This document shows positions 1 to 11,998 of a DNA stretch of 64,000 nt, piece after piece. The DNA comes from Ignelater luminosus (lineage: Eukaryota; Arthropoda; Insecta; Coleoptera; Elateridae). The DNA is taken from NCBI GenBank assembly GCA_011009095.1, contig VTPC01091228.1:29915-93914 (forward strand), written 5' to 3'. A program made the translations under genes and the position numbers. Numbering within the stretch: the stretch's first letter is position 1; each line of letters opens with the position of its first letter. The notes under the pieces are model-generated. The model searched no databases, was not told where the DNA came from, and was given only the letters and a program-made list of their open reading frames with translations.

Positions 1-1450
1 CATGTTAGTCTTGTAAATTCTTTTGGGACATTCTGGAAGAACTGAAACAAATATATTTTTTTCCAAGTTATTTATAACTTACATTGAGGATTCATCTTCA
101 GAAAAAGTTTTATGCAAAGACCAAAGTTCTGTTAAACAAACTAATAGTAAGGGCTTGGAGTTATTTTTTTTCTGGTCAGAGCTCCATGACATCTCATTGT
201 GTTTAGAATTAGGACAAGATGCAACATCCTGATGCTTTTTGATTTTTCCGAATTTATTAAGTTTGAAAATATTAGGTTTTTGGTCCTTCACTCGTCTTCG
301 GCGGTTTGAGCTAGTCTATTGGCAATGTTTTGTGTCTATTCAGGTGAAATCTGTAAGCTGAGTCTCTAAATTCATCTGGGTCTAGTTAGAGCGTAAAAAC
401 TTTAATCTATGCGAGAGATGATCAGGAATGGGAACACATTCTATGTGTTCAGTGGCTCTATAAAATCCCACTAAAAGAAGATTTAGCAGTTTGTCTTATA
501 AAAACTTTTATAAAGAGATGGAGATACTAGTGGTTACTCATGTTTTAAGTATCTTGGGAAACCTTCATGTGACCTAAAAAATAAGTTATGATCTTTGTAA
601 TCGTTCTAACAATTATTTCGAGGCATTCTTTAGTTTATTTCATCAGGTATTATGCAATCGTTACTTGGCAGCATCTCTAAATATGTAAATAATGCCTATA
701 TCACAACCAACACAGTCTATTTGGCAACAATTGCTTCGATTGTATGCTAGAATAGATTATTACATTCCAAGAAGTTTCTCCACGCATAAAACAATGTCGG
801 TTAGCTAATTCTAAGTTAGTAGTAGGCGAGTCTGAATTCCTTGTGACTAAGATATGCCTTAAACTTTACTGAAGAATCAATTCAAGATTTAATAGAAGAA
901 GAAGAAGAAGAAACGCGTCAATTGTTGACGTTTTGTTGGTAGAAAGATTGGTTCAACTATAGACCAACCGAATTGATATACGACACATGTAACCGTTTCA
1001 CATTAATTGTAACAATACAGTAAACTAACTCGTAATGAAACAAAATCTGAAGCAACTCTATTTATTTTGAGTAACACATGTAAAGAATAATAACACTGAA
1101 ATTATATCTAGATAACTAAAAACGATGTAATTAAAAACGTAGAACGAATAAACGGATTTTATCTAAAAGTCGTAACACTCCCAAAGATCATGTGAGTAAC
1201 TGATTTCCCAGTTGAACGTGAAAACCAAGGCAAGAAAACTTATTTTTTCTGCAAGGGTTGCCTAATATTGTAACAAGATAAACTAAAATAATTTGAGGCG
1301 TAGTAGGTAATCCAAGATAACAGTTACTGAACGTGCTTTTTTTTTAAAAGTCGGTCAATAGTAAGGCTAGTTGCCGCAAACCGTGCCCAGCACAGACGTC
1401 TTTAATTCGCAAACTGCACCATAACTAATTTCATTGGTCAGATTTGAACC
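1..1450. other. No recognisable gene
   Basis: AT-rich sequence. The short overlapping open frames near 23-291 lie on opposite strands, resemble no family I know and are probably chance. Apart from a short AGA microsatellite (894-912) I see nothing. Confidence 0.6.
894..912. repeat. (AGA)n microsatellite
   Basis: About six perfect trinucleotide units read directly from the sequence. Confidence 0.9.
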
Positions 1451-1452
1451 TA

Positions 1453-2750
1453 AGGTTAGTCCCGAAATGCATAGGAGAAAATTGAGAAGGTTGCCATGGC
1501 GACTGTTGACATTTTTTAAAATAAATAAACACACATGTCAAGTCTTTAGTCACCTGTTAGTCAGTCAGTGTTAATTAAAGTGATCTGCCAACAATCACAA
1601 TGAAGAACGAACCAGCTATTCCGAACTCGGTCATCGAGTTCTATTACAAAGACAGTAAATTTGATCGAAAGACAACAGTTCAAAAGTTCTCGAAGCTGAA
1701 TGTGCCCCAGAGCCGGATTTATCGTGTGATGGATTATGTTGATCATCCTTCGAAGTAGCTCAACGAGCAAAAATCGTGTCGAAAAAAGTCTGTTACGACC
1801 CCCGCTTTGACCTCCAAAGTGGACCGCCTCTTTTTGAAGCAGCCTAACCTGACTGTGCATGCTGCTGCCGAAAAGCTCAAGGTCAGCAAGTCAACCGTAG
1901 ATCGAATTTGCAAGGAAATCGGCCTGAAGGGGCGCAAGAAAGCAGAGGTCTCGAGGAACCGTCCAGATGAGCTTGAAAAAGCAAAAAAGCTTTACCGTCA
2001 GACCACTATTTTTGGCGGCAACTTTTTGATGGTCATAGATGACGAAACTTGGATTCAAGCGAGATGCCTGCAAACCAAGACTACACTGAATTGCCAGGTC
2101 GCCCAGTCCCTATGGAAACTAAAATCAGGCAAAAATCAAAGCATCCAAAGAAGCGCTCGTTTGGCAGGCTGTTTCATCTGAAGGACACTTGTCTCCAGCT
2201 GTCGTGATGGAATCGAAGAGAGGCGCTATGAATGGCGTGACCTATCGTGATAAAGTCTTGAAACCGGTTTTGATCCCTTCGTTAAAGTCACTAGAAACCG
2301 ACAAACAAATCTTGTTCTGGCCTGACAAAGCACCTGCTCACTACGCTAAAGATACCACCGATCTTTTGAATCAGCATAAAATCAAGTTCGTGGCAAGAAT
2401 CGACAATCCATCAGCAACTCCACAAATCAGACCAATTGAGAGATTTTGGGCTATGGTCAAGGCAGAACTAATCAAGCGTAATCTACATGCAAAAAATCTG
2501 GTTCAATTTTGCAAAAACTGAACCAGGATCAGTAAATTTGTCTGGGAGAGATCTGGTACAGCGCTATTTGAGAACTTCACGAAGAGGCTACTTATTTCCG
2601 CTCGCGAAGGACCATATGCTGCTATTTTTACTTAATTTGTATTTCAAATCTCAAACATTTTCATTGTTAAAAAGAATTTTTTGATTTTTTTATAACCGTT
2701 TAAAAATAAAACCAATTTTTCAACTCTCCTACGCATTTTGGGACTAACCT
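1453..2750 (+). mobile_element. DD37E-type mariner-like transposon
   Basis: A 1298-bp element flanked by TA (1451-1452 and 2751-2752), the ITm target duplication. The terminal inverted repeats start AGGTTAGTCCC. The two ends match over about the first 26 bases with two mismatches (AGGTTAGTCCCGAAATGCAT on the left, AGGTTAGTCCCAAAATGCGT on the right). It encloses one plus-strand transposase pseudogene. The ends are well preserved but the gene is broken, so this copy could move only if a related transposase acted in trans. Confidence 0.88.
1600..2635 (+). pseudogene. ITm transposase, DD37E spacing, decayed
   Basis: A broken cut-and-paste transposase of the IS630-Tc1-mariner superfamily. The start ATG at 1600 opens a helix-turn-helix region; a TAG at 1756-1758 interrupts it. 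A second HTH block reads VHAAAEKLKVSKSTVDRICK. The first catalytic Asp lies in VIDDETW, the second in FWPDKAPAHY, and the acidic third residue in RPIERFW. I count 37 residues between the second Asp and that Glu, the DD37E spacing known from mosquito and other insect elements. Two single-base frameshifts lie between about 2065 and 2170. A TGA at 2519-2521 falls where Trp is plausible, and the reading then runs in the same frame to TAA at 2633-2635. The assignment rests on spacing and motifs, not on a database search. Confidence 0.82.
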
Positions 2751-2752
2751 TA

Positions 2753-4984
2753 TAAATGGATTAGCACGGTGCTTATCCTTGGCCGATTGCCTGTCTCAAT
2801 CCACTTAAACGTCGAATTCTACGCACGCTAGCGGTCTGCATTACCCGCTACCCGACGAAGTCTCGAAATTATTGTTTGCGCCAATGAAAAAAATTCTAAT
2901 GTCTCACAATCTCATATTGTAAACGGACTCAAACGCGTTTTGTTATTGATCAGCTTACCAAACGATTTTTTTGTTTTAAAAGCGAGAGTGTAATAAGCGT
3001 CAAAAGGAAAGAATCTCTAAAGCTTCATATTTAATTTACTATTATTAGATATTTTACAAGTATGAAAGAGAAATGTTTCACATTTCGGAGAATCGTCTAG
3101 CAAAGAAAAATAATAAACAGTAATCTGAAAGGAAAAAGAAAGTTTAAGGTTAAGGATAGAAAACTAGAAGAACAGAAACTGATTCAACTATTTTATAAAT
3201 TCAAATATAAAAATACGATGAAATTGTAAAAACAAATACAAGAAGCAAAACAAAAATAACAGATGTATATTGTTCCAGAAAAGGGGAAAATAAAGTAAGA
3301 GTAAAATCTTTTGTTTTATAATTTCATTTGTTGAATAGTGAAAAATATTTTCTATAAAATTGTTTGGTAATATGTATATTAAAATAAGTTGAAGTAATTT
3401 TAATAAAGCCATATGTTACTAAATATTCCTCAAAAACTACATGTTTTTGGTGAATAAACAAGGAGTTGTATTGACTAAAATGATATTATTTGTGAGTATT
3501 TGAATTTACTGAAAAAGGTTGTTTATACTTTATAGTTACGTCGTTGAAAACAAAAATATAAATCTCTCTCGATTTCGATTGCTCACATTTATTATTCCAT
3601 CAGAAAATTTCTAGAAGTAAAATATAGGCAAATAGTTATAAATTTTGATGAAACGACCTCTTCCGGGATAGACTGTGTCATTGTTGAAATATGAAAAAAC
3701 TCAATGTTTTTTTCGCTTTTGCAATCATAAATCTTGTTAAATTCAAATTCTTACTTATACGAAGAAAAGCATCTTTGAAGGAGCAGTATAGTAAAACTGA
3801 GGCTACGCCACTCACCTGAAAAAAAAACGAAATCGTCAACAACGAGTAATTCGTAGCATTACTAAGGTTTAAGAAACTTTTTAGCTCTGTTTCATTCAGC
3901 CACTTTATTAATTGTAAAACAAAAATATTGTTGTGATTTACCCACAGTTTTTAACTGACTGCATACCTACTATTTAAAGATATCATTTTCAAAACACTTA
4001 CGTAATTAAAACGTGAATTACATTTCAAAAAGGTATTCAAATTAAAATTGACACATTTTGCAATTGAAGTGGTGTAAAGCGCAATAAATTGAAGTATCTA
4101 CATACTATGTGTATGATGCATACCTACGTTGTAAATAGGAAATTCTATCTACTTTGTATGTTGTGTGTATTATATCTGTAATGAGTTAATTAGAGCCACT
4201 ATTCATTGAATTAGGGACACTATACAATTTTAAACAACAGTCTAAATAATTCCATGTTCTATTAAGTACATACTCATATTGGATTTCAAACATGTAACAA
4301 GTAATAAACTCAATTCAATGTAAATTGATATTAGAATTTTTAACATTTGAAGTATTTTAAGATATGAATGTATCACTATAGTATAAAGAAAACAAAATAG
4401 GTACAGTTGAAGCCAAAGTAAAAAAGGGTAGACAACTTTTACAAAAAGAAACTTTGTCAAAGACGGTACGCTCATAATGAAGAATATTATCCGGCAAGAG
4501 ATGATCCTGCTTGTGCAAAATACAACAAATCTACAGGAATAAAATTCGATAGAATTCGCAATCCCAAGGTGTTATCTAAAACGTCCCGAGAGAATGAATC
4601 AATCTAAGTAGGGAAACACCTTAAAAATGTCAAATTTGATGTGATGGCTGTCCATGGGACAACTTCGACAATTTTTTCAAAATAATTTTTTACTATTATT
4701 CTGATCATAAAATTCGTTAACTTTTTTAGATTCAAAGCTGGATTATTATACGGGCATTTAGGGCAAATTGTAGGAAGAGTGAAGTTCAGTTATCAGGCTA
4801 CGGCTATGCTTATTCGCTGCTCTACACCTAACCCGAAAACAACATGACGACGTTTTTTAAATCTCAGCAGTGAGGATTTTTAAAAAATATTTTATGGTAA
4901 TTCTACAGAGTATCTCCTTAAGCTGATTTTTTCATAATGCCGTTGTTTATAAAGCTAGGACCGAAATTCAAAAGTCATTGTCTC
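2753..4984. other. No recognisable gene
   Basis: AT-rich. A less AT-rich patch lies at about 2760-2885. The open frames on the minus strand at 3188-3412 and 4242-4475 are Leu/Phe/Ile-rich, as expected of AT-rich noncoding DNA. Nothing further is supported. Confidence 0.6.
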
Positions 4985-5537
4985 TATAGTCTAAATCAAA
5001 TTAGAATAAAGCGAAGGAAATGATAGGGACAGCTTGACCTTCATCCTCATTGGTTAACAAACGAGTCCGTTTTACACAACTAACATGCTGATTTTATTGA
5101 ATACCGTGTTACCAGATGTACGAAAGTAAATTACTTATAGTTACATAAAAAAATGTTTTATGATATATATCTGATAAAACAATTTTTTAGTAATGTTTAT
5201 AACTGAAAAATATATAACGTACTTTTCATAAATGCCTTAAAAATAGATGATAAGACAAACCTAAAAGAAACGGAGACGTGACAACGTTGGCTTTTGTGAA
5301 GTTGTAATATAACCACACTTTTTCCTTCTTGCTTGGTTAGGGTCAGTCAGACTGTTATTCTAATTTTGTCATTTTACGTCTTTTTTTGGTATTGCTGTTA
5401 TTCTTTTATTTATATTAAAATAGTTCTTTTAAGAGCTCATTAAACTCAGCATATCGTTATACAGGTAATTATAATTTGAATTATAACAACCTAATGATCA
5501 AAATATCAATGCAATATTTCAGGTTATATTTGCGATT

Positions 5538-6948
5538 ATGGCTGAAGTTTTCAAAAATGCTAAAGGAAAACACGTAAAAAGTGGTCAGAGACTTATGGCT
5601 TACAATGTCTATTTAAAACATTTACAAAGCAACAGTAAGACTTGGTCAGTCAAGCAAACGTCGGCTGAAGTTGGGATCGGACAGAATACGATGTGGAATA
5701 TAATTAAATAAATGGAAGCTTCTGGATTGGTACGATCTCCTAAGAAAACTAGGGAATCAAAAACATGTTTTCAGAAACTGGAAGACTTCGAGAAATCTGC
5801 CATACGAAGACATGTACATTGTTTTTATTTTCGAAATGAAGTTCCAACTGTAGGAAAAATACTACAAGCTGTTAACGAAGACGATTCATTACCAGATTTT
5901 AGTTATTCAACATTACATAGAACGTTATTAAAATTAGGATTCAAATATGATAAACGAACAAGAAAAACGATTTTGATTGAAAAGCCAACTATTGTTTTGT
6001 GGAGAAGAAAATATTTAACTGCTATTAAACAATACCGAGAAGAAGGAAGAACGATTTATTACACAGATGAAACATAGGTTAATGCAGGACATGTGGGAAG
6101 CAAAGTTTGGCATGATACTACCATTAAAACTGCCAGACAAGCATTATTTGAAGGCCTTTCAACTGGAATCAAAGATCCATCAGGCAAAGGAAAGAGGTTA
6201 ATAGTTGTTCACATCGGTAGTGAATCTGGCTTTGTTGATGGAGGACTTCTAACTTTTGAATCCAAAAAGACAGGTGAGGACTGTATTGTTTTTGTATGTT
6301 TTTTATTACAATAAATAATTTGAATGTTTGTAGGTGATTATCATCAAGACATGGATGGAGATGTTTTTTAAAATGTGGTTGGAAGGGATCCTACCTAAAT
6401 TAGAACCTCATTTGGTCATTGTAATGGACAACGCCCCTTATCATAGCGTTAAAGCTGATAAAGTACCCACTCGGAACTGGAGAAAAGATCAGATTATTGA
6501 TTGGCTTCATGGCAAGGAAATTACACCAGGAGATAATTTATTGAAATTGCAATTATTAGAATTGGTAAAACAGTATGTGTTATCACATCCAACACCATAT
6601 GTCATCGATGAACTTATTAAAAAGAGTGGAAGATTAATTTTAAGATTACCACCGTATCACTGTAATCTGAATCCTATTGAGCTAGTATGAGCTCAAGTTA
6701 AGCAACATGTTGCTGTTAATAATCGAACGTACTCTATCGAAGAGGTAAAGCAACTCTTATGTGATGAAATTGCTGGTGTAACTGCAGAAAAGTGGAATGA
6801 TTGTGTCAATCACGTAATACGTGAAGAAAATCATATGTGGGATTTAGACGGAATAACAGAACAAGTAGTTGAGAAAATTGTAATTAATTTACAGTCGGAG
6901 AGTTCTAGCGAGGAGGATTCTGCTGACGATGATATGGAGGTAGAGTGA
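5538..6948 (+). pseudogene. ITm (DDE_3-like) transposase, 83-residue DD-E spacing, intron-bearing, decayed
   Basis: ATG at 5538 begins about 440 residues readable across breaks. The N-terminal HTH region is followed by TAA at 5709-5711. The first catalytic Asp is in IYYTDET, where the expected Trp is TAG (6075-6077). The second is in VIVMDNAPYH, and the Glu in LNPIELV, where the expected following Trp is TGA (6688-6690). I count 83 residues between the second Asp and the Glu, close to the DD82E (Sailor-type) group of ITm elements. A 60-nt GT-AG intron (6274-6333) restores a continuous frame through KKTGDYHQDMDGDVF, after which a one-base frameshift occurs near 6366. The C-terminus is acidic (ESSSEEDSADDDMEVE). 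A second possible intron lies in the 5' leader (5465-5522). Family recognition is firm; the exact subgroup is inference. Confidence 0.82.
6274..6333 (+). other. Spliceosomal intron in transposase
   Basis: Donor ACAG|GTGAGG and acceptor TTTGTAG|GTG. Removing these 60 nt joins a Gly codon in phase 1 and replaces an out-of-frame stretch ending in TAA with the family-like GDYHQDM. Read directly from sequence; splicing itself is inferred. Confidence 0.75.
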
Positions 6949-7373
6949 TTACCAGAAGTATAAATACACAAACAGCAAAATGAATGCACTATTGTTATAT
7001 ACAGTACCTACAACTCCTGCTCCTTAATTAAAATATGTTTTGTAATTATTGAATTGACTTGTACTACAGGCTTTTTACCTTTTTGTTTATGTAAAAACTA
7101 AATAAATAAACATTTACATGTTAACTCGTAACTTCCTTTGCTTCGTAAGAGGTATATACTTATGAGGTTATTCATTATACTTTGTCATTATAAAAATCTA
7201 CTATTTCATTTATTCATAGTTCGTCAGCTACTGGTTTTTAATTTTTATACATGTTCTTGAACAACTATTAGAAAGCAATTTCAAATTTGGCGCTCTTTAC
7301 GAGCACTTCAGCTGCTTAAATCTGCCTTGCACCGCAGTGCCACCTACTTTATTCTTATTTGATTTAGACTATA

Positions 7374-8228
7374 ATTCTAAACACCACTCCTTCAATCAAT
7401 TTATTTTGTCTGTTTCGCATTGTTGGGCTATGGTTCACACATTGTTAAAAAATGCAGCACTTGTTTTCTGCACATGCGACACTATGATAACTGACTATTA
7501 GAGCTTATGCCAGAACATTTATTCAACGTCTCCATAAGGTTGTTAGAAACGTTTCAGGTCGAAAAACTTCAAACGTGAATATCTTAATTCTTTAATTGTA
7601 TGTATACTTTTATATGGTTGGATGTAGAATTAGATTACCTATTAATTGATACCAGCTTGTACAAAAGTATTATCACTAAAATAATTCTGGTTTAATAAAA
7701 CTTAATAATTTCCATGTTGTCTTAGGTAGTCTTGAAAGAACTATAATGTTAATCGCACTACTGTAAGTAATAAGTTCATTTCTCTACTGCCGGTGACGTG
7801 AAATCCAAATAGGATTTTTTTTATATCTTATTATAAAGATACAATCATATGATGCAGTTGAAGAACTCCTTATGAGAGCTTGCATCCTGTCTCTGCGGAT
7901 TTGCCCAAAATCCTTTTGTCTTAAGCAGTTATTAATTCAAGTTTGTATGAATAAGTAATATTGCTAAAGAAGCTAGAGGTAGGGTTTGTACAACAACTGA
8001 GCTAATGCTAAAACTGTTTATTCACAAAAAAAGTGAATTGAGTTTGCTATCTTGTCTTTCTTTACAGAGGCAGATAAGTGCATTTTCTTCGGTTTTGATG
8101 ATTTTGATTTTGTAAGTTGATTCCTTATTGAAAGTTATAGCCAGAAAAAAAAGAACAAATATAGAACGAGAGCTGTACTGGACAAGAAGGGGAAGGTAAA
8201 GCAGAACCTTACCAAAAAGAAGATGAGA
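7374..8228. other. No recognisable gene
   Basis: AT-rich. The last 80 bases (from about 8150) are Lys/Arg-coding purine-rich sequence that probably belongs to the Penelope relic that follows, but I cannot place it. Otherwise nothing. Confidence 0.55.
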
Positions 8229-8962
8229 GCGGTCAATTCACTAAAGGAGGACAGTTTGATTAAGATCCGTCCCGCTGACAAGGTCAACGCAACTGCGGTT
8301 ATGGACACACAAACTTACGATAGTAGGAGCTACTAGACGTGGGCGAGTACAAATTACTCCCAAAAAATCCTACTTAATCAATAGAACGACGAATACACCA
8401 AACGGTGTTCAAACATAAAGAGGAGCTGTTGACCCAAGAGGAAAGCAAACTAACTTCGCATTCTAGTAAGCCGAAGATACACAAGGCAAAAATATCTCTG
8501 AGAACGATTGTGAGCTCGACAAACTATCCTTATCATGAACTGTCTAGATTGCTGTTGGACATAATAACTCCACCGGCGGGAACAATCCCGTTAGCAGTCA
8601 GAAATACTGAAAACTTTGTCGAAACAATTAGAAACGTAAGACACTAATGACGTCCTGGTTAGCTTCGATATAGACAGCCTATTCACAAACGTCCCAACGG
8701 AAAAAGCTCTGAATATCGTTAGAAGAAGGTTGGAAAATTACCTCACCCTGGAAGTACAAACAAACTTAAGTGTAGACGCAATGTTGGAGCTGCTTATAAT
8801 ATGTATCAAGACGAAATATTTCCAATCAGGCAGCAAATTCTACCAGCAAGAGTTTGGTAAGGCAATGGGTTCACCACTCTCCGTAATCATGAGCAACATC
8901 TTCATGGAGGAGTTTGAGCAGGTTGTGATATCACAGACTCAAACAAAGCCGAAATTGTGTGC
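8229..8962 (+). pseudogene. Penelope-like element reverse transcriptase relic
   Basis: A fragment of the reverse transcriptase of a Penelope-like retroelement. Ordered blocks can be followed across frames: LIKIRPADK, then ELLDVGEYKLLPKNPT, then SKPKIHKAKISLRTIVSSTN, then DVLVSFDIDSLFTNVPTEKA (RT block with the first catalytic Asp), then FYQQEFGKAMGSPLSVIMSN and FMEEFE. These match the PLE pattern KPKIHK / SFDVVSLFTNVP / GxAMGSPLSP. The relic stops at KPKL, just before the expected YVDD active-site block. That block, the thumb and the GIY-YIG endonuclease are missing. There are frameshifts near 8330 and 8640 and a stop in the segment at about 8370. The 5' part of the element is also missing. 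Confidence 0.85.
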
Positions 8963-9063
8963 AACAAAATATCGCAAGAGAGTGTGGCAATAGCACAATT
9001 AATATCTCATTACCAAAGTGTTCGTTTCCAAAACCGAAGAGACGAGACGCACTGTCGCATCCA

Positions 9064-9688
9064 CTAATCGCACGAACAAAGATAAGATGTGAAGAAAATT
9101 ATTTCCCTATTTATTTGTTTCTTTATTTTTTGTATGGTACAAATTTCTTTTTCAGTTTTGTCTTTGTCACGAGGTATGAAGATGTTTTGCTTACCATGAC
9201 AGAGTAAAAATATGTCATCGTTAGGAGGTGTGTCATCCTCAAATATTACTACAGTATTTCTTTCCTTTGAATAAGAAGCAACCGTTTCAATTAGCATCAG
9301 GTCACATCTCCAGTCACATGTTTCACTTTACAATAAGAATCAATCAGACGTTCGCTGTGCATGTTGCTGAAACGCTTGTCTTGTTTCTCAGAAAGAAAAG
9401 GCATTTTTTAAAGAACAATTAATTACATTTTTTCTTGCTCTAGATCGCTTGTGGCGATAGGTCGTTGTTCTACTTATCAAAAGCAACTACATTGTCACAG
9501 TAGTACCTCTTCAAGTGTTGGACATATTTCTTTCAAATCTGCTCATATGATTCTTTGCTGGTCCATGGTAGGCAATAAAGTAGTGAATCACCGTTGAGCA
9601 CAATTTTACTTTCTTGAAGTACATTCCTTGTTTCATTAGTAGGTATGTCATTTTTTTGTCGTGACTTAACTATTGTCGCAATTTTCAT
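9064..9688 (-). pseudogene. Relic of a repeated insect protein family (PIN-like?)
   Basis: Read on the minus strand from an ATG at 9688. The protein starts MKIATIVKSRQKND and passes through NGDSLLYCLPWTSKESYEQI, KKYVQHLKRYYCDNVVAFDK, FLSEKQDKRFQQ, CDLMLIETVASYSKERNTVV, NDDIFLLCHGKQNIFIPRDK and REIIFFTSYLCSCD. In-frame stops occur after YEQI and AFDK and within the FLSEKQ to CDLM stretch, and there are frame changes. The order LLHR.VWP / Y..YV..HY....VVFDG / DAD.L....A / VV..DDTDLLVLL / NI.F / ILF.HA..GCD is one I recognise from multicopy uncharacterised insect proteins with a nuclease-like Asp arrangement. Whether the family is a transposon or a domesticated host gene is unknown to me. The frame is clearly dead here. 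Confidence 0.55.
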
Positions 9689-9699
9689 GTAACCTACTA

Positions 9700-11998
9700 A
9701 GTTGATTAATGATGGATTAAAAGCTCATTTACCTTAGAATGACTTAACCAATTTAGCATTTCAATACAATGCTTAAAAGAAAATTTAATTTCAAATGAAA
9801 TGTTAATGAAAAGTTTCCTGATCAGAGTAAGAGAAAAAAGTTATTTTGCAAAATCTGGTAAAGCATTCTACGAAGCAGTTGCCACATCCGATTCATTAAT
9901 TTGAAGGAACAAAAAAAAGTATTTTTGTCGTAAATTTGCGTATAGATTTACTAGACTATACACAGAAAAGGATTTCTGTCAGACTCCTGCTAGACACATT
10001 GTAAGATACAGACTTATCCTAAAGGTTGTAACGAGGTTATCTATATGAGAGCTGTAGCTCAGCTGATCTACTAGGATCTCTATATAACGATTTATATTCC
10101 GGTATGATAGTTCAAAAGTGGTAGATTAATTCTCCAGAAAGAAAATTTCTGGATTTATTTAGCAATTGCACATCTGTAATGTAAATCTAATTGAAGCTTG
10201 ATTTAGAATACACTACTTGTTTTCAGCCAGAGAATTTCTTAAAATTTATTTTTCTTTTGGAAGTCGAAACAGACGTTGTAGCATTCTGAATGTAGACGTT
10301 AAACGATACGATTTCTAGCGAAAGAGTTCGAAAAAGTACGTATCAATCATGTCTCTACAAAGAACCTACTTATTGATAAGTTTACCTTCATGACAAATAC
10401 ATAGTACAATAAGGATAACGGTTACTACTTTAGTTTCTTATTTTGTTTACTTACAATGTAGATGAATTTTTAAAATACTAACCTAAGAGAATTTATTGGT
10501 AAAATATCATTTAGTACTCATTAAGCAATGTCTTCGAATTCCTCTCTTTTGGTGTAGTAAATTAGAAACTCTATAAAGTGTGTGTACCTTCTGTACCTAT
10601 AAAATTTAATCCTTGCTCGCTTCTCCTCTTACTGCATTTCTCACTCTTGTGTGTGCTGAATCGGCATTAGTTCACTGGACCGTCCATTCCTTACACCTTT
10701 TATTGGTGTTCATAAATTTAAAGTAATTGGCCATATATACTTATTCGAATTAATTTTAAACCAAAATGTTTATACAGTAAAAGTGTAATAGATGGTGTTA
10801 ATTTGGGTTTGCACATTATAATAACTTTCAATTAAACAAATCTCAAGACATAATCATTTAAAATGGAGTATGGCTTACACTACCTAAACTTTATGATGCA
10901 CGAAAACAGTTATTTTTAAAATTTTACATTTAGAGAATTTCATTTTATAGATATTCAATTCAAATGCAGGCGTGTAACCGAGGGAAATTGCATTTCCAGG
11001 AAATTTAAAAATCAGGTTTTGTTTCAACTGTTAAAACTGACGTTCGTTAAACTTAGCGAACAGGTGTTTAGTTGAAATAAATTAACTTGAGTTACCGCTG
11101 AAAAATAGATAAAAAGTATTGACTGCATGTTGCATGCAAGAGAGTACAAAGCATGAAGAAAGATGAGAATATTTAAATTCAGTTGCATGTTCAATTTACC
11201 GTTTAAATGCATTTAAACATGGATATCAGATAATTCGTCTGCAGTCAAAGCGGTACGTGTGTTGCTTTTGTATTCTTTCCGCTTTGTCTGTATTTACTAT
11301 TGGATGTTCTCGAGTTTCTACTCATGTTAGTCAGTAATAACTAAAACATGCTCTTTCTTTTAACTAGACTGCTAGATTATTTAAATTTTGTAGTTAAAGA
11401 ATATCACAGAATATCTTTACATGTTAATCTAAATAGAAATTCTACCTTAAGCAGGGGGATCTTGCTTATTATCACAGATGGAGTAAAGTTTAAATTTGAC
11501 ACTTGTGCTAAATCTTACGCTATTTAATAATAATAATAATTTAAAAAAAGTCCAACTAACTAACTAGAGCTCATACTTAGAACTCTTTAAAAAACATAAT
11601 TAAAAATTCTTAAGGCAGTTTTCTATGCGTAATAACCTCAAATTTGTTTTATGAAACCATCATTAGCTTTATTGTAATTATCTTTATGACGTTTTAAAAT
11701 CTGCTTCAGACCAAGGTAAATTTATTAAATAACATACACGTCATTACTTATTAACTGAAACATACTATGAATGTGTTTGGAAGCCCGTATCTCAACAAAA
11801 CTATCAGTCTATTTATACAATTCGTTAAGTGGTAGATACATTTTAGGGATGTGAAAAATATCAAAACATGTCAACATTAAATGCTGGGTTCAATTAATTT
11901 CTGATTTAATGGATAAATGAAATTTTGCCCAAAAACAGTGCATTGTAGGACCATCAAAAACCTTTTTTCTATTATAGTGAATAATACTATACACACTA
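9700..11998. other. No recognisable gene
   Basis: AT-rich, with a short AAT microsatellite at about 11525-11541. The open frame at 11024-11212 (minus) is compositional. Nothing else is supported. Confidence 0.6.

Larger units (their letters stand above)
4987..7371 (+). mobile_element. ITm transposon with DD82E-like (83-residue) spacing
   Basis: A candidate 2385-bp element. The left end TAGTCTAAATCAAATTAGAA (from 4987) and the right end (to 7371, reverse complement TAGTCTAAATCAAATAAGAA) match for about 25 bases with one mismatch and are followed by AAAG on both sides. TA dinucleotides flank both ends (4985-4986 and 7372-7373). It encloses a single plus-strand transposase pseudogene (5538-6948). 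The terminal coordinates are inferred from this one inverted repeat. The element is longer than the usual 1.3-kb mariner, in line with its longer transposase and its introns. Confidence 0.72.

Noticed and set aside
1561-2073. Minus-strand open frames over the first transposon
   Set aside because: They are antisense shadows of the plus-strand transposase pseudogene.
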